Positions 1 through 9,995 of a stretch of DNA of 64,000 nt are shown here, one piece after another. Location: positions 682,001 through 746,000 of the forward strand of contig NZ_NJIG01000001.1 in NCBI RefSeq assembly GCF_002209535.1, written 5' to 3'. The DNA comes from Achromobacter marplatensis. GTDB lineage: Bacteria; Pseudomonadota; Gammaproteobacteria; Burkholderiales; Burkholderiaceae_B. The position numbers were made by a program, and so were the translations under genes. Each line of letters begins with the position of its first letter. Positions within the stretch are counted from its first letter, which is position 1. The notes beneath the pieces were generated by a model. It saw only the letters and a program-made list of their open reading frames with translations, did no database searches and was not told the DNA's origin.

Positions 1-744
1 GGAAGCGTAGTTGTTCTGGTGCACGTACAGCGAGCCCGCCACACCGGCCAGCGCCGCGCTCAGCGCAAACACCGTCAGCTTGTAGCGCAGCACGGGCACG
101 CCCATGCACGCGGCCGCGATGTCGCTGGCAGCCAGCGCGCGCAGGCCGCGGCCCGCCCGTGCCTGGACCAGGTTGCGCAAGCCCAGCATCGCCAGCCCCG
201 CCACGGTCCACGCCAGGAAGAAGAAGGCGGCGGGCACGCCAAGGTCCCAGCCGGCCAGCGTGAACGACGGAACGCCGATCAGGCCGTTGGGCCCGCCGGT
301 GATGCCGACCAGCCCCACGAACAGCACGGAAAGGATGGCGTTCAGGCCCAAGGTGGCCATTGCCAGGTAATGGCCGCGCAGGCGCAAGGTCGGAATGCCG
401 ACAAACAAGGCCACCAAGGCGCACAGCACGGGGGCCGCCGCCAGCCCGGCCCAGGGGCTCCAACCCAGGCTGGCCGACAGCACGCCGCTTGTGTAGGCGC
501 CCAGGCCGAAGAATCCGGCGTGTGCCAACGACACCTGGCCCGCATAACCCACCAGCAGGTTCAGGCTCAGGACAAGCAGCAGGTTGATGAAGAACGTGCC
601 GCCCAGGCTGACCAGGTAATCGTTGGGCGCCACCAGCGGCCACACCGCCAGGATCAGCCAGGTCAACCCCAGCACGCGCAGGCTGGCGCCCGCGGACCGC
701 GCCACTGCGGGCGTCTTGGGACGCCCCTTAAACTTTGACAACAT
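1..744 (-). CDS. livM: Branched-chain amino acid-type ABC transporter permease LivM (partial)
   Basis: This is the second inner-membrane permease of a HAAT-family (Leu/Ile/Val-type) ABC importer; 248 codons are visible and the C-terminal part lies beyond base 1. The translation is strongly hydrophobic and has the LivM features NLLVGYAGQVSLAHAGFFG and, near residue 110, LRLRGHYLAMATLGLN. I chose the ATG at 744, which overlaps the end of livH by 17 bases; a GTG 13 codons downstream is an alternative. The partner genes are LivH and a periplasmic binding protein upstream on the same strand. The substrate cannot be read from sequence, but the neighbouring monooxygenases suggest an organosulfur or amino-acid-like compound. 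Confidence 0.9.
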   Translation of the reverse strand, partial: MLSKFKGRPKTPAVARSAGASLRVLGLTWLILAVWPLVAPNDYLVSLGGTFFINLLLVLSLNLLVGYAGQVSLAHAGFFGLGAYTSGVLSASLGWSPWAGLAAAPVLCALVALFVGIPTLRLRGHYLAMATLGLNAILSVLFVGLVGITGGPNGLIGVPSFTLAGWDLGVPAAFFFLAWTVAGLAMLGLRNLVQARAGRGLRALAASDIAAACMGVPVLRYKLTVFALSAALAGVAGSLYVHQNNYAS

Positions 745-1603
745 CGGGACGGCCCAATATCCCTTGCGGGCGTACGGTCAGAATCAGGAGCAGCACCAGG
801 AAGGCCACGCCATCCTTGAATTGCGTGGTCAGGTAGCCGCCGATGGACGTTTCCAGCACGCCCAGCAACAGGCCGCCCAACAAGGCGCCATAAAGGTTCC
901 CCAGCCCGCCCAGCATGGCGGCGCTGAAGGCCTTGAAGCCCAGCATCGCGCCGCTGTCATAGGACATCAGCGTCATGGGCGTGATGATGGCGCCAGCCAG
1001 GCCGCCATACAGCGCTGCCAACGCAAAGGACGCGGCGATCGCGCCCCGGTGGCTGATGCCGACCAAGGCGGCCGCCTCGGGGTTGGCGCAGGCGGCGCGC
1101 AGGGCCGTGCCATACCGCGTGTGCGCGAAAAACACATGCGTCAGAAGCATGAGCACGACCGTGATGGCCAGGATCCACAGGGTCTGTGCGTCCACGTGCG
1201 CGCCCAGGACCTCGAACTTGCGGGCCCCCGACAGGCCGGGATAGCCCTGCGGATTCTTGCCCAAGGTCAGCATCACCAGGCTCTTGCTGGCGATGGCCAA
1301 GCCTACCGACACCAGCGTGAGCGTCAGCGGCGCATGGTTGCGCAAGGGCCGGATGACGACGCGGTCCGACAGCCATCCCACCAGCGTCACGGCGGCGGTG
1401 GCCAGCAGGCAGGCTTGCCACACCGGCATCTCTGACACGGCCACGGCGGCGAACAGCCCGCCCATCATCACCCATTCGCCCTGCGCGAAGTTCAGCGCGC
1501 CGGTGCTCTTGAAGATGATGTTGAAGCCCACCGCGATCATCGCGTAGATGCCGCCCGTGCCCAGGCCCGCCAGCAGCAGCTGTATGAATTGAGCGTCCAG
1601 CAT
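728..1603 (-). CDS. livH: Branched-chain amino acid-type ABC transporter permease LivH
   Basis: First membrane permease of the HAAT-family importer, 291 residues, the usual LivH length. It begins with the family signature region LLLAGLGTGGIYAMIAVGFN and continues with about eight hydrophobic segments. The ATG at 1603 follows the binding-protein stop by nine bases, and the 3' end overlaps livM, so the three genes form one unit (binding protein, LivH, LivM). ATPase subunits LivG and LivF are not in the window and probably follow livM to the left of base 1. The family is secure; the transported substrate is not. Confidence 0.92.
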   Translation of the reverse strand: MLDAQFIQLLLAGLGTGGIYAMIAVGFNIIFKSTGALNFAQGEWVMMGGLFAAVAVSEMPVWQACLLATAAVTLVGWLSDRVVIRPLRNHAPLTLTLVSVGLAIASKSLVMLTLGKNPQGYPGLSGARKFEVLGAHVDAQTLWILAITVVLMLLTHVFFAHTRYGTALRAACANPEAAALVGISHRGAIAASFALAALYGGLAGAIITPMTLMSYDSGAMLGFKAFSAAMLGGLGNLYGALLGGLLLGVLETSIGGYLTTQFKDGVAFLVLLLILTVRPQGILGRPDVVKV

Positions 1604-1612
1604 GCCGCCCGC

Positions 1613-2758
1613 TTACCGGTAGTCGGCCAAGCGGAAGCGCCCGTCCTTCCAGTTGATCAGCACGATGTCGCTCTTGGCCAGGCCCGAATGGCTGTCGGGC
1701 GAAAAGTTGAACACGCCACCCACGCCTTCGTACTGGCGCGTGCCTTCCAACGCGGCGCGCACGCGGTCTTTCTCGGGGCCTTTGGCCAGCGCGCCCGCGG
1801 CCAGCCAGACGGCGTCATAGGTCTGCGCCACGAACTGGTTGGGCGCGCGCTTGAACTTCGCCTGGAATTTCTCGGTCAGCGCGGCGATGCGGGCTTTCAA
1901 GGGGTCGTCATCCGGCAGGTCTGCGCCCACGGGGAACTTCACGGACACCAGCAGCACGTCGTCGGCGTCGGCGCCGGCCAGTTCCATATAGCGCTGCGAC
2001 ACGAAGCCGTAGCTATGGATCAACTTGCGGTCGCCCAGGCCCAGTTGCTTGGCCTGCCGCATGAAGATCACGCCGGCGGGCGTCACCGTCCAGCAGACGA
2101 TGGCTTGGGTGTCGCTTGCGCGGATGCGCGTGAGCTGCGGCGTCAGATCGGTGTCGGACGGCGCAAAGGCCTCGTAGTTGACCTGCAGGTTCTGGCCCGG
2201 CGCGAACGCGCGCAGCGCATCGGCGGCGGCTTGGCCAAAGCCGCTGGTGTCATGCAGCAACGTGATGCGCGTGATGCCGTTCTTCTTGAAGTAGTCGGCC
2301 AGGCGGGCGAAGACCTGGCTGTCGTCCACCGTGCTCTTGAAGACCCATTCGCGTTCCTTGGCCGGACTGGCGATGGTGGCCGCGCCTTCGGTCGAGATGA
2401 ACGGCGTGCGCGCCTGCTGCGCCAGCGGCACCATGGCCTGGGCGATGCCGCTCATGTTGCCGCCGCCCACCAGGATGTCGACCTTGTCTTGCGACAGCAG
2501 CCGGCGCGTGGCCGCCAGTGCCTTGGCAGTCTGGCTTTCGGCGTCGTAGAACACCCAATCGATCTGCTTGCCGTTGATGCCGCCGCCGGCGTTGATTTCG
2601 TCAATGGCGATCCGCATCCCGTCCTTCATGTCCTCGCCAAGGAACGCCGCAGGGCCGGTGGTGGAAAGAATGGTGCCCAGCTTGATGGTTTCGCCGTGGG
2701 CCGAGGCGGCGCACAGCACCAGGCTGGCGGCCAGCGCATGGCGTAGAAATTTGAACAT
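1613..2758 (-). CDS. ABC transporter periplasmic binding protein, Leu/Ile/Val-binding family
   Basis: Periplasmic type-I substrate-binding protein of about 381 residues that delivers ligand to LivH/LivM. The N-terminus is a clear signal peptide (MFKFLRHALAASLVLCAASAHG, cut probably after AHG), and the mature protein starts ETIKLGTILSTTGPAA, typical of amide/branched-chain-type receptors. A start six codons upstream (2776) is possible; a much longer frame to 3058 would run into the divergent monooxygenase gene and is rejected. It is the first gene of the LivH/LivM unit and is transcribed away from a flavin monooxygenase gene at 2949, so both may share one regulatory region. Ligand unknown. Confidence 0.9.
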   Translation of the reverse strand: MFKFLRHALAASLVLCAASAHGETIKLGTILSTTGPAAFLGEDMKDGMRIAIDEINAGGGINGKQIDWVFYDAESQTAKALAATRRLLSQDKVDILVGGGNMSGIAQAMVPLAQQARTPFISTEGAATIASPAKEREWVFKSTVDDSQVFARLADYFKKNGITRITLLHDTSGFGQAAADALRAFAPGQNLQVNYEAFAPSDTDLTPQLTRIRASDTQAIVCWTVTPAGVIFMRQAKQLGLGDRKLIHSYGFVSQRYMELAGADADDVLLVSVKFPVGADLPDDDPLKARIAALTEKFQAKFKRAPNQFVAQTYDAVWLAAGALAKGPEKDRVRAALEGTRQYEGVGGVFNFSPDSHSGLAKSDIVLINWKDGRFRLADYR

Positions 2759-2889
2759 GGAAGTCTGCTTGATCATGACATGGCGCAACGAGAAACCGCT
2801 GCGGAACCGGGAATTGTGGCCGCTGGCGCAGGCCTGCGCAAAGACTCGTGCGTTATTCGCTAATAGCCGTGCGGCATAGCTTTCATCCC

Positions 2890-2895
2890 TATAAT
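2890..2895 (+). promoter_or_regulatory. Likely -10 element for the monooxygenase-OsmC unit
   Basis: A perfect TATAAT lies 54 bases before the ATG at 2949, inside the 190-base divergent region 2759-2948. I see no good -35 hexamer at the correct spacing, which would fit an activator-dependent promoter. The surrounding A+T-rich bases 2851-2896 stand out from the high-GC neighbourhood. Inference only. Confidence 0.4.
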
Positions 2896-2948
2896 TTTTG
2901 GGCTGAACCCTCTTCCTATCCCTCGCGCGACAAGCGCCGTCCCCCGTC

Positions 2949-4286
2949 ATGTCCCAATACCAATCACAAGGCCAGATGCATCTGGCCGCCTTCGTCCAGG
3001 CCGGCCCGGTTTCGGGCAACCATGGCGGCTGGCGCCACCCGCAAGCCGACACCGACATCCTGTCGCCGCAGTACTACGCCAATCTGGGCCGCCTGCTGGA
3101 AGCCGGCAAGTTCGACCTGCTGTTCCTGGCCGACATCCTGGCCGTGCCGCAACGCCACGAAGGCAGCATGGACAGCCAGTTGCGCTACGGCGCGCTGGGC
3201 GCCTTGCGGCTGGAACCCCAGATCGTGCTGGCCACGGTGGCCGCCGCCACACGGCACCTGGGCCTGGCCAGCACCATTTCCACGTCGTGCTTCGAGCCGT
3301 TCGCGGTGGCCCGTTCGCTGGCCACGCTGGATCACATGAGCGCGGGCCGCACGGCCTGGAACATCGTCACGTCGTTCCAGCAGGCAGAGGCCGCCAATTT
3401 CGGACGCGACGACCAGTTGTCGCGCGAAGAACGCTATGACCGCGCGGACGAGTTCGTCGAGATCGCCTGCCGCCTGTGGGACAGCTGGCAGGACGGCGCC
3501 GTGGTGCGCGACAAAGACGCACCGCTCTTCGCCGACCCGACCAAGGTGCAGGCGATCAACCACGAAGGACGCTACTTCCGCGTCCAGGGGCCGTTGAATG
3601 TCAGCCGGCCGCCGCAGGGCCGCCCGGTGTTCATCCAGGCGGGCGCCTCGGGCCGCGGCCGCGACTTCGCCGCCAAATGGGCCGACGTGATCTTCGTCAA
3701 CCATTCGTCGCTGGAGTCGGCCCAGGCGTTCTATCAAGAGATGAAGGGACGCGCCGCGTCCCATGGCCGCGACCCCGCTACGCTGAAGATCCTGCCGGGC
3801 ATCGTACCCATCGTGGGCGAAACCGCCGCGGCGGCGGAGGCGACCGATGCGCTGCTGAACGGCCTGGCCACCCCGCAAGCCGGACTGTCGACGCTGTCGT
3901 ATCACCTGGACATCGACCTGGCGCAGTTCCCGCAGGACGAGGTGCTGCCCGACATGGACGTGCCGGGCGTGCAAGGGCACTACAAGGAAGTGGCGGAACT
4001 GACGCGCAAGCAGAACCTCAGCCTGTCGCAACTGGGTCATCGTTATGGCGTGGGCACCTTGCGCGACTTCATCGGTGACGCGGAGACGGTCACCGACCGT
4101 ATGGAGCAATGGTTCCGCGCCGACGCGTGCGACGGCTTCATGATCCAGGCGCCCTATGTGCCCGGCAGCATCGAAGACTTCGTCCGTCTGGCCATTCCCG
4201 AATTGCAGCGGCGCGGGCTGTTCCGCACCGAATACGGCGGCACGACCCTGCGCGACCATCTGAACCTGTCGCGCCCGGCGGCCTGA
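2949..4286 (+). CDS. LLM-class flavin-dependent monooxygenase, NtaA/SnaA/DszA family
   Basis: FMN-dependent, two-component-type monooxygenase of 445 residues with a TIM-barrel luciferase-like fold. The family hallmarks are visible: FDLLFLADILAVPQ near residue 55, SAGRTAWNIVTSFQ near residue 135, and HEGRYFRVQGPLNVSRPPQGRP near residue 200. Family members oxidise nitrilotriacetate, EDTA or dibenzothiophene sulfone using FMNH2 from a separate reductase. An OsmC-family gene follows 36 bases downstream. It is one of five LLM proteins within 13 kb, in a region rich in sulfur genes, so cleavage of a C-S bond is my preferred role; C-N cleavage cannot be excluded. Confidence 0.88.
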   Translation: MSQYQSQGQMHLAAFVQAGPVSGNHGGWRHPQADTDILSPQYYANLGRLLEAGKFDLLFLADILAVPQRHEGSMDSQLRYGALGALRLEPQIVLATVAAATRHLGLASTISTSCFEPFAVARSLATLDHMSAGRTAWNIVTSFQQAEAANFGRDDQLSREERYDRADEFVEIACRLWDSWQDGAVVRDKDAPLFADPTKVQAINHEGRYFRVQGPLNVSRPPQGRPVFIQAGASGRGRDFAAKWADVIFVNHSSLESAQAFYQEMKGRAASHGRDPATLKILPGIVPIVGETAAAAEATDALLNGLATPQAGLSTLSYHLDIDLAQFPQDEVLPDMDVPGVQGHYKEVAELTRKQNLSLSQLGHRYGVGTLRDFIGDAETVTDRMEQWFRADACDGFMIQAPYVPGSIEDFVRLAIPELQRRGLFRTEYGGTTLRDHLNLSRPAA

Positions 4287-4322
4287 CCCTCCCCTACCCG
4301 ACTCATCAAGGCGGCCCCAATC

Positions 4323-4736
4323 ATGCCCAGCATCACCAGCACCACCATCGGCCAGAATGGCCGTTACCTGCTGTCCGCACGCGATCAGCATCTGATCGCC
4401 GACGCCACCGCCTCGCGCGGCGGACCCGGCGAAGCCTGGCTGGCCGGCGAACTGCTGCTGGCCGCCTTGGCGACCTGCGCACACGCCGTGATCGAATCCA
4501 GCGCGCGGGAACAGGGCTTGACCTTATCGCGCGTGGTCGTCACGGGCGACTCCGAGGCGGACGAGGCGCAGCCCGGCCACTATGGCCACGTGCATTTGGC
4601 ATTCACGCTGACCGGCGTGGACGACGCGCAGGCGAACGCGCTGGTGGGCGAGTACCTGCGCATCTGCCCGATCTATGGGTCCGTATCGCGCGGTGCGCCG
4701 GTCACCGTCCAGATCGTGGCGCAGGCGGCGCACTAG
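4323..4736 (+). CDS. OsmC-family protein (thiol-dependent peroxidase fold)
   Basis: Small protein of 137 residues of the OsmC/Ohr superfamily, in which two cysteines reduce organic or fatty-acid hydroperoxides. Both cysteines are present: Cys52 in [10 protein letters not shown] and Cys115 in RICPIYG. Length and spacing match the family. It follows a flavin monooxygenase gene by 36 bases and its stop overlaps the stop of the convergent LLM gene by four bases. Many OsmC paralogues sit beside sulfur-source genes, so it may remove peroxides made by uncoupled flavin oxygenases or act on a sulfur intermediate; the specific substrate is unknown. Confidence 0.85.
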   Translation: MPSITSTTIGQNGRYLLSARDQHLIADATASRGGPGEAWLAGELLLAALATCAHAVIESSAREQGLTLSRVVVTGDSEADEAQPGHYGHVHLAFTLTGVDDAQANALVGEYLRICPIYGSVSRGAPVTVQIVAQAAH

Positions 4737-5857
4737 GCTGCCAACCACGCCTGCGCCAGCCATTCGTGCGACTGCACGCGGTCTTCGTGCCGGTGCGCAT
4801 TGGTGGTGACGATCAACTCATCGGCTTCGGTGGCCCGGACCAGCGTCTCCAAGCCCTTGACGACCGCATTCGCATCGCCGACAAACTGCGTGCTGACCCG
4901 GTCCTGCACCAGGTCGTCCTCCAGCACGATGGCCTCGGCCTCCTCCGGCGACAGGTAGCGCGTGGCGCCCTCGCCCCGCCGGATGCCCTGCACCCAGGCG
5001 CCATAAGGCCGGGCGATGCGTTGCGCATCGGCCAGGTCGCGTCCCACAACCACATCGGCCGAGATCATCAGGTACGGCCGGGCAAGCGTGGCCGACGGCA
5101 CGAACGCGCGGCGGTAGGCGTCCACGGCATCCAGCGCCGTAGCCGGGCTGACGTGGTAATTCACGGCGAACGGCAACCCGAGCCTGCCTGCCAACTGCGC
5201 GCTTTCACCGGCCGACGACCCCAGCACCCAGGTTTCCAGCGCGGCGCCAGCGCCCGGCGTCGCGTGGACGCGGCTGCCGTCGTCCAGCGTGTAAGTGCCG
5301 GACAGCAGCCCGAATAAGGCGTCCACGGCTTGCTCGAACGGCAAGGGCTGCGCGTGCGGCTGCAAGAGAATCTCCTCACGCGCGACGCCGCGCGCCGAGC
5401 GTTGCGGCCGCGACACCGGCGGCGCAGGAATCAGCAGACCCTTCACCGTCCGGGATCCAGGCGACGGCTGGGGCGCCGCGGCACTTGCGGATGCCGCCCG
5501 CCGGCCCGCCGCCAATCCGCGGCCCAAGCCCAGGTCGATGCGCCCGGGGTGCAGCGCATCCAATGTGCCGTAAGCCTCGGCCACCGCCAGCGGCGTGTGG
5601 TAGCCGAGCAGCGTGGCGCCCGACCCGACGCGTAAGCGCGAGGTCGCCGCCGCGACCTGGCCGATCAGCACGGGCGTGGCCGAACTGGCCAGCCCGTCAG
5701 ACAGATGATGTTCGGCCAGCCAATAGCGGCGGTAGCCAGCCTGTTCGGCACGGCGCGCCAAATCCACGGTGTTGGCCAGGGCCTGGCGAACATCGGACCC
5801 CGTGGAAATCGGCGCCAGGTCCAACACCGACAGGGGTACGCGGGGATGGCGGCTCAT
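4733..5857 (-). CDS. LLM-class flavin-dependent oxidoreductase, MsnO8-like
   Basis: Luciferase-like monooxygenase of 374 residues. It begins [13 protein letters not shown] and contains [20 protein letters not shown] near residue 45 and [20 protein letters not shown] near residue 75, the pattern of the MsnO8/YhbW-type LLM subgroup, which lies closer to bacterial luciferase than to the NtaA group. Its ATG overlaps the previous gene's stop by four bases (ATGA), so it is the last gene of a seven-gene operon that begins with a peptide-type ABC transporter. It presumably needs reduced FMN or F420-like flavin supplied in trans. Subfamily confident, substrate unknown. Confidence 0.85.
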   Translation of the reverse strand: MSRHPRVPLSVLDLAPISTGSDVRQALANTVDLARRAEQAGYRRYWLAEHHLSDGLASSATPVLIGQVAAATSRLRVGSGATLLGYHTPLAVAEAYGTLDALHPGRIDLGLGRGLAAGRRAASASAAAPQPSPGSRTVKGLLIPAPPVSRPQRSARGVAREEILLQPHAQPLPFEQAVDALFGLLSGTYTLDDGSRVHATPGAGAALETWVLGSSAGESAQLAGRLGLPFAVNYHVSPATALDAVDAYRRAFVPSATLARPYLMISADVVVGRDLADAQRIARPYGAWVQGIRRGEGATRYLSPEEAEAIVLEDDLVQDRVSTQFVGDANAVVKGLETLVRATEADELIVTTNAHRHEDRVQSHEWLAQAWLAA

Positions 5858-7197
5858 GATGCGACCGCCTCGGCGGCGGCTGCCGCCACGTCGCGCTCGG
5901 TAACCGGTTCATGGCGTGCAGCCGACAGGCCCAGGTGCTCGCGCAGCGTGCTGCCGGCATACTCCTGGCGGAAGACGCCGCGCTCCTGCAGCAGCGGCAC
6001 GACCCGGTCCACGAATTCCTCGATGCCGCTGGGAATCAGGTGGGGCACCAGGATAAAGCCGTCCGACGCGTTCTGCTGCACATAGCGGTTCATGTCTTCG
6101 GCCACCTGGGCGGGCGTTCCAACGAACTGTTGGCGCCCCGTGACTTTGATGATCAGGTCGCGGATGCCCAGGTTTTCACGGCGGGACAGTTCGCGCCATT
6201 GGCGTGCCGTGGCCAGCGTGTCGTCGTGCTGGCGGGTGCGGCCCTTTGCCACGGTCGTGGCCGAGACGTCGGGGTCGAATTCCGGCAATGGGCCGTCGGG
6301 GTCGAAACCGGACAGGTCGCGGTTCCACAACTGTTCCAGCAACACGATGGCGGTTTGCGGGCTGACCTGCTGGCGTCGAACCTCGGCATGGCGTTCGGCG
6401 GCCTCTTCCGGCGTATCGCCCAGCACGAACCCCACGCCGGGCAGGATCTTCAGGTCGTGCTCGGCGCGGCCGTACTTGGGCAGCCGCGCTTTGACGTCGG
6501 CATAGAACGCCTGCCCCTCGGCAAGCGATCCGTGGCGGGTGAAGATCGCATCCGCGCTGCGGGCGGCGAACTCCCTGCCCTGCGTCGAATCGCCGGCCTG
6601 GATGATGATCGGGTGCCCTTGGGGTAGCGGCGGCACGTCCAGGCGGCCGCGGACCGTGAACTGCCGGCCCTGGTAATCGAAGCTGCCTTGGCCGTCGTCG
6701 CCGCCGCTCCACAAATGCCGGGCCAGTTCGACGAATTCCCGGGCGCGCTCGTAGCGCTGGTCATGCGGCAGGTAGGCGCCGCGCCGGAAGTTCTCGCCCG
6801 TAAAGGCGCCGGGCGACGTCACCACGTTCCAGGCGGACCGGCCGCCCGACACATGGTCCAGCGTGGCCAGCTGGCGCGCCAGGTTGTAGGGTTCATTGAA
6901 GGTGGCGTTGAGCGTGCCGGCCAGGCCGATCCGTTCGGTCACGGCGGCCAGCGCCGCCAGCACGACCAGCGTGTTCGGGCGCCCGACCACGTCCAGGTCG
7001 TGCAGCTTGCCGCGCTGCTCGCGCAGGCGCAGGCCTTCCGCCAGGAACACGAAGTCCAGTTTGCCGCGTTCGGCGGCACGCGCAAAGCGTTCAAAGGAGG
7101 CGAATTCGATCTGGCTGCCCGCCTGCGGGTCGCTCCAGACCGTCATGTTGTTGACGCCGGGAAAATGCGCGCCCAGGATCACTTGCTTCTGTGCCAT
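5854..7197 (-). CDS. LLM-class flavin-dependent monooxygenase, NtaA/SnaA/DszA family
   Basis: FMN-dependent monooxygenase of 447 residues. It shows the NtaA-group landmarks [15 protein letters not shown] near residue 50, [16 protein letters not shown] near residue 120 and [22 protein letters not shown] near residue 190. A strong ribosome site (GGAGG) precedes the ATG at 7197. The gene lies two bases after the preceding LLM gene and overlaps the next by four, so the three LLM enzymes are translated together after a peptide-type importer. They probably act successively or on different members of one compound class brought in by that importer. Confidence 0.88.
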   Translation of the reverse strand: MAQKQVILGAHFPGVNNMTVWSDPQAGSQIEFASFERFARAAERGKLDFVFLAEGLRLREQRGKLHDLDVVGRPNTLVVLAALAAVTERIGLAGTLNATFNEPYNLARQLATLDHVSGGRSAWNVVTSPGAFTGENFRRGAYLPHDQRYERAREFVELARHLWSGGDDGQGSFDYQGRQFTVRGRLDVPPLPQGHPIIIQAGDSTQGREFAARSADAIFTRHGSLAEGQAFYADVKARLPKYGRAEHDLKILPGVGFVLGDTPEEAAERHAEVRRQQVSPQTAIVLLEQLWNRDLSGFDPDGPLPEFDPDVSATTVAKGRTRQHDDTLATARQWRELSRRENLGIRDLIIKVTGRQQFVGTPAQVAEDMNRYVQQNASDGFILVPHLIPSGIEEFVDRVVPLLQERGVFRQEYAGSTLREHLGLSAARHEPVTERDVAAAAAEAVAS

Positions 7198-7199
7198 GG

Positions 7200-8324
7200 T
7201 TAACGGCCTCCGTGCCCTGCCAGGGCTGCATAACGGTTGCTTGCTTCCGCCAGCCCCAGGCGGCTACGCAAGGAAAGGGGTTGCTGCCCGGCTTCGGGCG
7301 TGGGTGCCGCGGGCGAACGCGACCCGCGTAACAGAGGGAGCAGCTCGCGGATCACCCCATCCAGGTCCCGGTCCAGGTCTTGTGGATGCAGGCGCACCCC
7401 AGAAAAGCCCAATGCGCGCCAGTGCTTGATGCGTTCGGCCAACGCTTGCGCCGTGCCCGTATGGGCCGCCACGCCCTGAGCATCGGCCAGAGGGCCATCG
7501 CCACCGAACGCCACGGCCACGTCTGCGTAGTAGCGCAGCGGCGCCAGGCTGCGACCGCCCTGTTCTTGCGCGGCGGCGAGGATCTGGCGCACGGGCGCCC
7601 AGTCCGCTTCACCTTGGGGAGGCGGCACGAAGACGATATCGGCATGGGCCGCCGCCCATTCCAGATCGCGCGCTTCGCGCCAGGCCACGGCTACGGGCGG
7701 CTGCCCCTGGGGCGGGCGGGGCACGATGGAAGGTCCCTTGATGGAAAAGGTCGCGGCATCCACATCCACATAGTGCAGCTTGTCGCGGTCCACAAAGCGG
7801 CCGGTGTCCACGTCGCGGATGATGGCGCCCTCTTCCCAGCTATCCCACAGGCGGCGCACGGCATCCAGGGCGTCGGCCGAGTCGCGGTAGAGGCCGTCGC
7901 GTTCGTCAGGCAGGCCGTAGATGCGGCTGCCCGCGTGCGCCAGCGCCGCCTCGACATCGGATTCGGCCGGTACTTGCGGCAACAATCCCGCGCGGCCCCG
8001 CGTTACGTAATCCAGCGTGGCGATGGCTGTCGAGATGTGGAAGGGTTCGTTGGTGCTGACGGCCACCGATGGGATCAGGCCGATGCGGCGCGTGGCGGGG
8101 CCGGCGCGCGACAGCAGCAAGGTGGCATCCAAGGGACTCTGTCCGGAGGCGCTACCGCGTGCCCAGCGGTCTTCGAAGGTGGCGAAATCCAGGCCCGCAT
8201 CATCGGCGCGCCGCAGCGCGTCCAGCCAGCGCGCCTCCGTGCGGCGAGCGGATGCGTCGTCCTGCGGCGTATGCGCAATGCCGTTCAGGGCCAATCCAAT
8301 GGGAAACAGTAAGGGGTCGGTCAT
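7200..8324 (-). CDS. LLM-class flavin-dependent oxidoreductase
   Basis: Luciferase-like protein of 374 residues, more divergent than its neighbours. Visible landmarks are LDFATFEDRWARG near residue 45, GLIPSVAVSTNEPFHISTAIATLDYVTRGRAG split around residues 80-110, and SIVPRPPQGQPPVAVAW near residue 200. It is the first of three LLM genes directly behind the ABC ATPase gene (12-base gap) and ends two bases before the next LLM gene. It may be a catalytic partner or a homologue with a different substrate. Family assignment is good; function is not known. Confidence 0.8.
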   Translation of the reverse strand: MTDPLLFPIGLALNGIAHTPQDDASARRTEARWLDALRRADDAGLDFATFEDRWARGSASGQSPLDATLLLSRAGPATRRIGLIPSVAVSTNEPFHISTAIATLDYVTRGRAGLLPQVPAESDVEAALAHAGSRIYGLPDERDGLYRDSADALDAVRRLWDSWEEGAIIRDVDTGRFVDRDKLHYVDVDAATFSIKGPSIVPRPPQGQPPVAVAWREARDLEWAAAHADIVFVPPPQGEADWAPVRQILAAAQEQGGRSLAPLRYYADVAVAFGGDGPLADAQGVAAHTGTAQALAERIKHWRALGFSGVRLHPQDLDRDLDGVIRELLPLLRGSRSPAAPTPEAGQQPLSLRSRLGLAEASNRYAALAGHGGR

Positions 8325-8336
8325 GGTGTCGCGGCC

Positions 8337-9995
8337 TTATGCCGCCAGGTCTAGGGTCAAGGGCGCAGGCGCGGCGGCGGACCGCGCATGGCGTCCGCCC
8401 GGGGTATCGCCAAGCAAGGCCTGCGTATAGGGATGGCGCGGGGCTTCGAAAACCTGCTCGACCGGCCCCTGTTCGGCCACCTGGCCGCGCCGCAGCACGA
8501 CCACGTGATCCGAAATCTGCCTGACGACCGCCAGGTCATGGGATACGAACAGATAGCTGACGCCCAACTCCGCTTGCAAACGCTGCAGCAGCGCCAGGAT
8601 GCGCGCCTGCACCGACACGTCCAGCGCCGACACGGGCTCGTCCAGCACCAGCAGCTCGGGCTCGATGGCGAGCGCGCGGGCGATCGCCACGCGCTGGCGC
8701 TGGCCACCGGACAAACGCGCCGGCCGGCTGTCCAGCAGATCGGGGCTAAGCTCCACGGCCTGGAGCAGTTCGGCGGCGCGCGCGCGGCGCGAGGCTCCAT
8801 TGCCCAGTCCGAAGGCGCGCAAGGGTTCGGTGATGATCGCTTCCAGCGTGAACCGCGGGTTCAGCGACGCATACGGGTTCTGATAGACCACCTGCACGCG
8901 CCGGCGGAAATCCTGCAACTGGCTGCGCGTCAACCGGGTCACGTCGCGGCCGTCGAACAAGACGCGGCCGGCCGTGGGCCGTTCCAGGCACAACGCCATC
9001 CGCGACGTGGTCGACTTGCCGGAACCGGATTCGCCCACCAGGCTGGTCGTGCCATGACGGGGCACATGAAACGACACGCCGTCGACCGCCAGCACGTCGC
9101 CGAAGCGCTTCTGCAAGCCTTCCACGACCAATAACGGCGCCTGCACGGGGGGACGCGCTCCTTGAAAGTGGAATCCGTCACGCTTCAGCCCGGGCGCCGC
9201 CGCCAGCAACGTGCGCGTGTAGGTGTGCCGGGGATGGTCGCGTAATTGACGCGCGGCGCCGGCTTCGACGATGCGCCCGCCTTGCATCACCACCACCCGG
9301 TCCGCACGGTCGAACGCCACGCCCAGGTCGTGCGTGATCAACAGGACCGCGATGCCCTTGCGCCGCACCAGCGCTTCCAGATGGTCCAGCACTTGCCGCT
9401 GCACGGTCACGTCCAGCGCGCTGGTCGGTTCGTCGGCGATGATCAGCGCGGGTTCGTGCGCCACGGCCATGCCGATCAGCACGCGCTGGCGCATGCCGCC
9501 CGACAGTTCGTGCGGGAAGCTGCGCGCCACCCGCTCCACGTCGCTCAGCCCCACATCGGCCAGGATGCCGGGCACCCGGCGCCTCGCCTCGGCGAGCGGC
9601 ACGCCGTGGACGGTCAGCGCTTCTTCCAGTTGCTTGTCGATCCGTCTGACCGGATCCAGCGACAGGCCCGGGTCCTGTGGGACAAATCCGATTCGCCGTC
9701 CGCGCAGGCCCTGCCAGACCGACTCGGGTGCGTCTGCCAGTTCGTGCCCTTCCAGCGCAATGCTGCCGCCCAGCCGGCGGGCGTTGTCGGGCAGCAGGCC
9801 GATCAACGCCGCCGCGGTCGTCGACTTTCCGGAGCCGGACTCGCCGACCAGCGCCACGATTTCGCCGGGCTGGATGGCCAGGGACACATCGGTGACGGCA
9901 TTGCGCCAGGCACCGGTGGCGCCATCCTGGTAGGCGACATTCAATTCGCGTAACGCGAGCACGTCGGGCACGTCTTTGAGGGGTTGCGCGCTCAT
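8337..9995 (-). CDS. Peptide-type ABC transporter ATP-binding protein, fused two-domain (DppD-DppF-like)
   Basis: Cytoplasmic ATPase of about 552 residues with two complete nucleotide-binding domains in one chain. Walker A motifs GESGSGKST are at about residues 51-59 and 321-329, signature motifs are LSGGMRQRV (about 164) and LSGGQRQRV, and Walker B motifs end in DEPTSALD and DEPVSALD. This is the GsiA/YejF arrangement of oligopeptide, glutathione and nickel importers. I chose the ATG at 9995 because it overlaps the upstream permease stop (ATGA) and is followed by a normal N-terminus; a longer frame to 10136 lies in the permease gene. Confidence 0.92.
   Translation of the reverse strand: MSAQPLKDVPDVLALRELNVAYQDGATGAWRNAVTDVSLAIQPGEIVALVGESGSGKSTTAAALIGLLPDNARRLGGSIALEGHELADAPESVWQGLRGRRIGFVPQDPGLSLDPVRRIDKQLEEALTVHGVPLAEARRRVPGILADVGLSDVERVARSFPHELSGGMRQRVLIGMAVAHEPALIIADEPTSALDVTVQRQVLDHLEALVRRKGIAVLLITHDLGVAFDRADRVVVMQGGRIVEAGAARQLRDHPRHTYTRTLLAAAPGLKRDGFHFQGARPPVQAPLLVVEGLQKRFGDVLAVDGVSFHVPRHGTTSLVGESGSGKSTTSRMALCLERPTAGRVLFDGRDVTRLTRSQLQDFRRRVQVVYQNPYASLNPRFTLEAIITEPLRAFGLGNGASRRARAAELLQAVELSPDLLDSRPARLSGGQRQRVAIARALAIEPELLVLDEPVSALDVSVQARILALLQRLQAELGVSYLFVSHDLAVVRQISDHVVVLRRGQVAEQGPVEQVFEAPRHPYTQALLGDTPGGRHARSAAAPAPLTLDLAA

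Noticed and set aside
2759-3058. N-terminal extension of the LivJ-like receptor
   Set aside because: It would overlap the divergent monooxygenase start and put about 100 non-conserved residues before a clear signal peptide.
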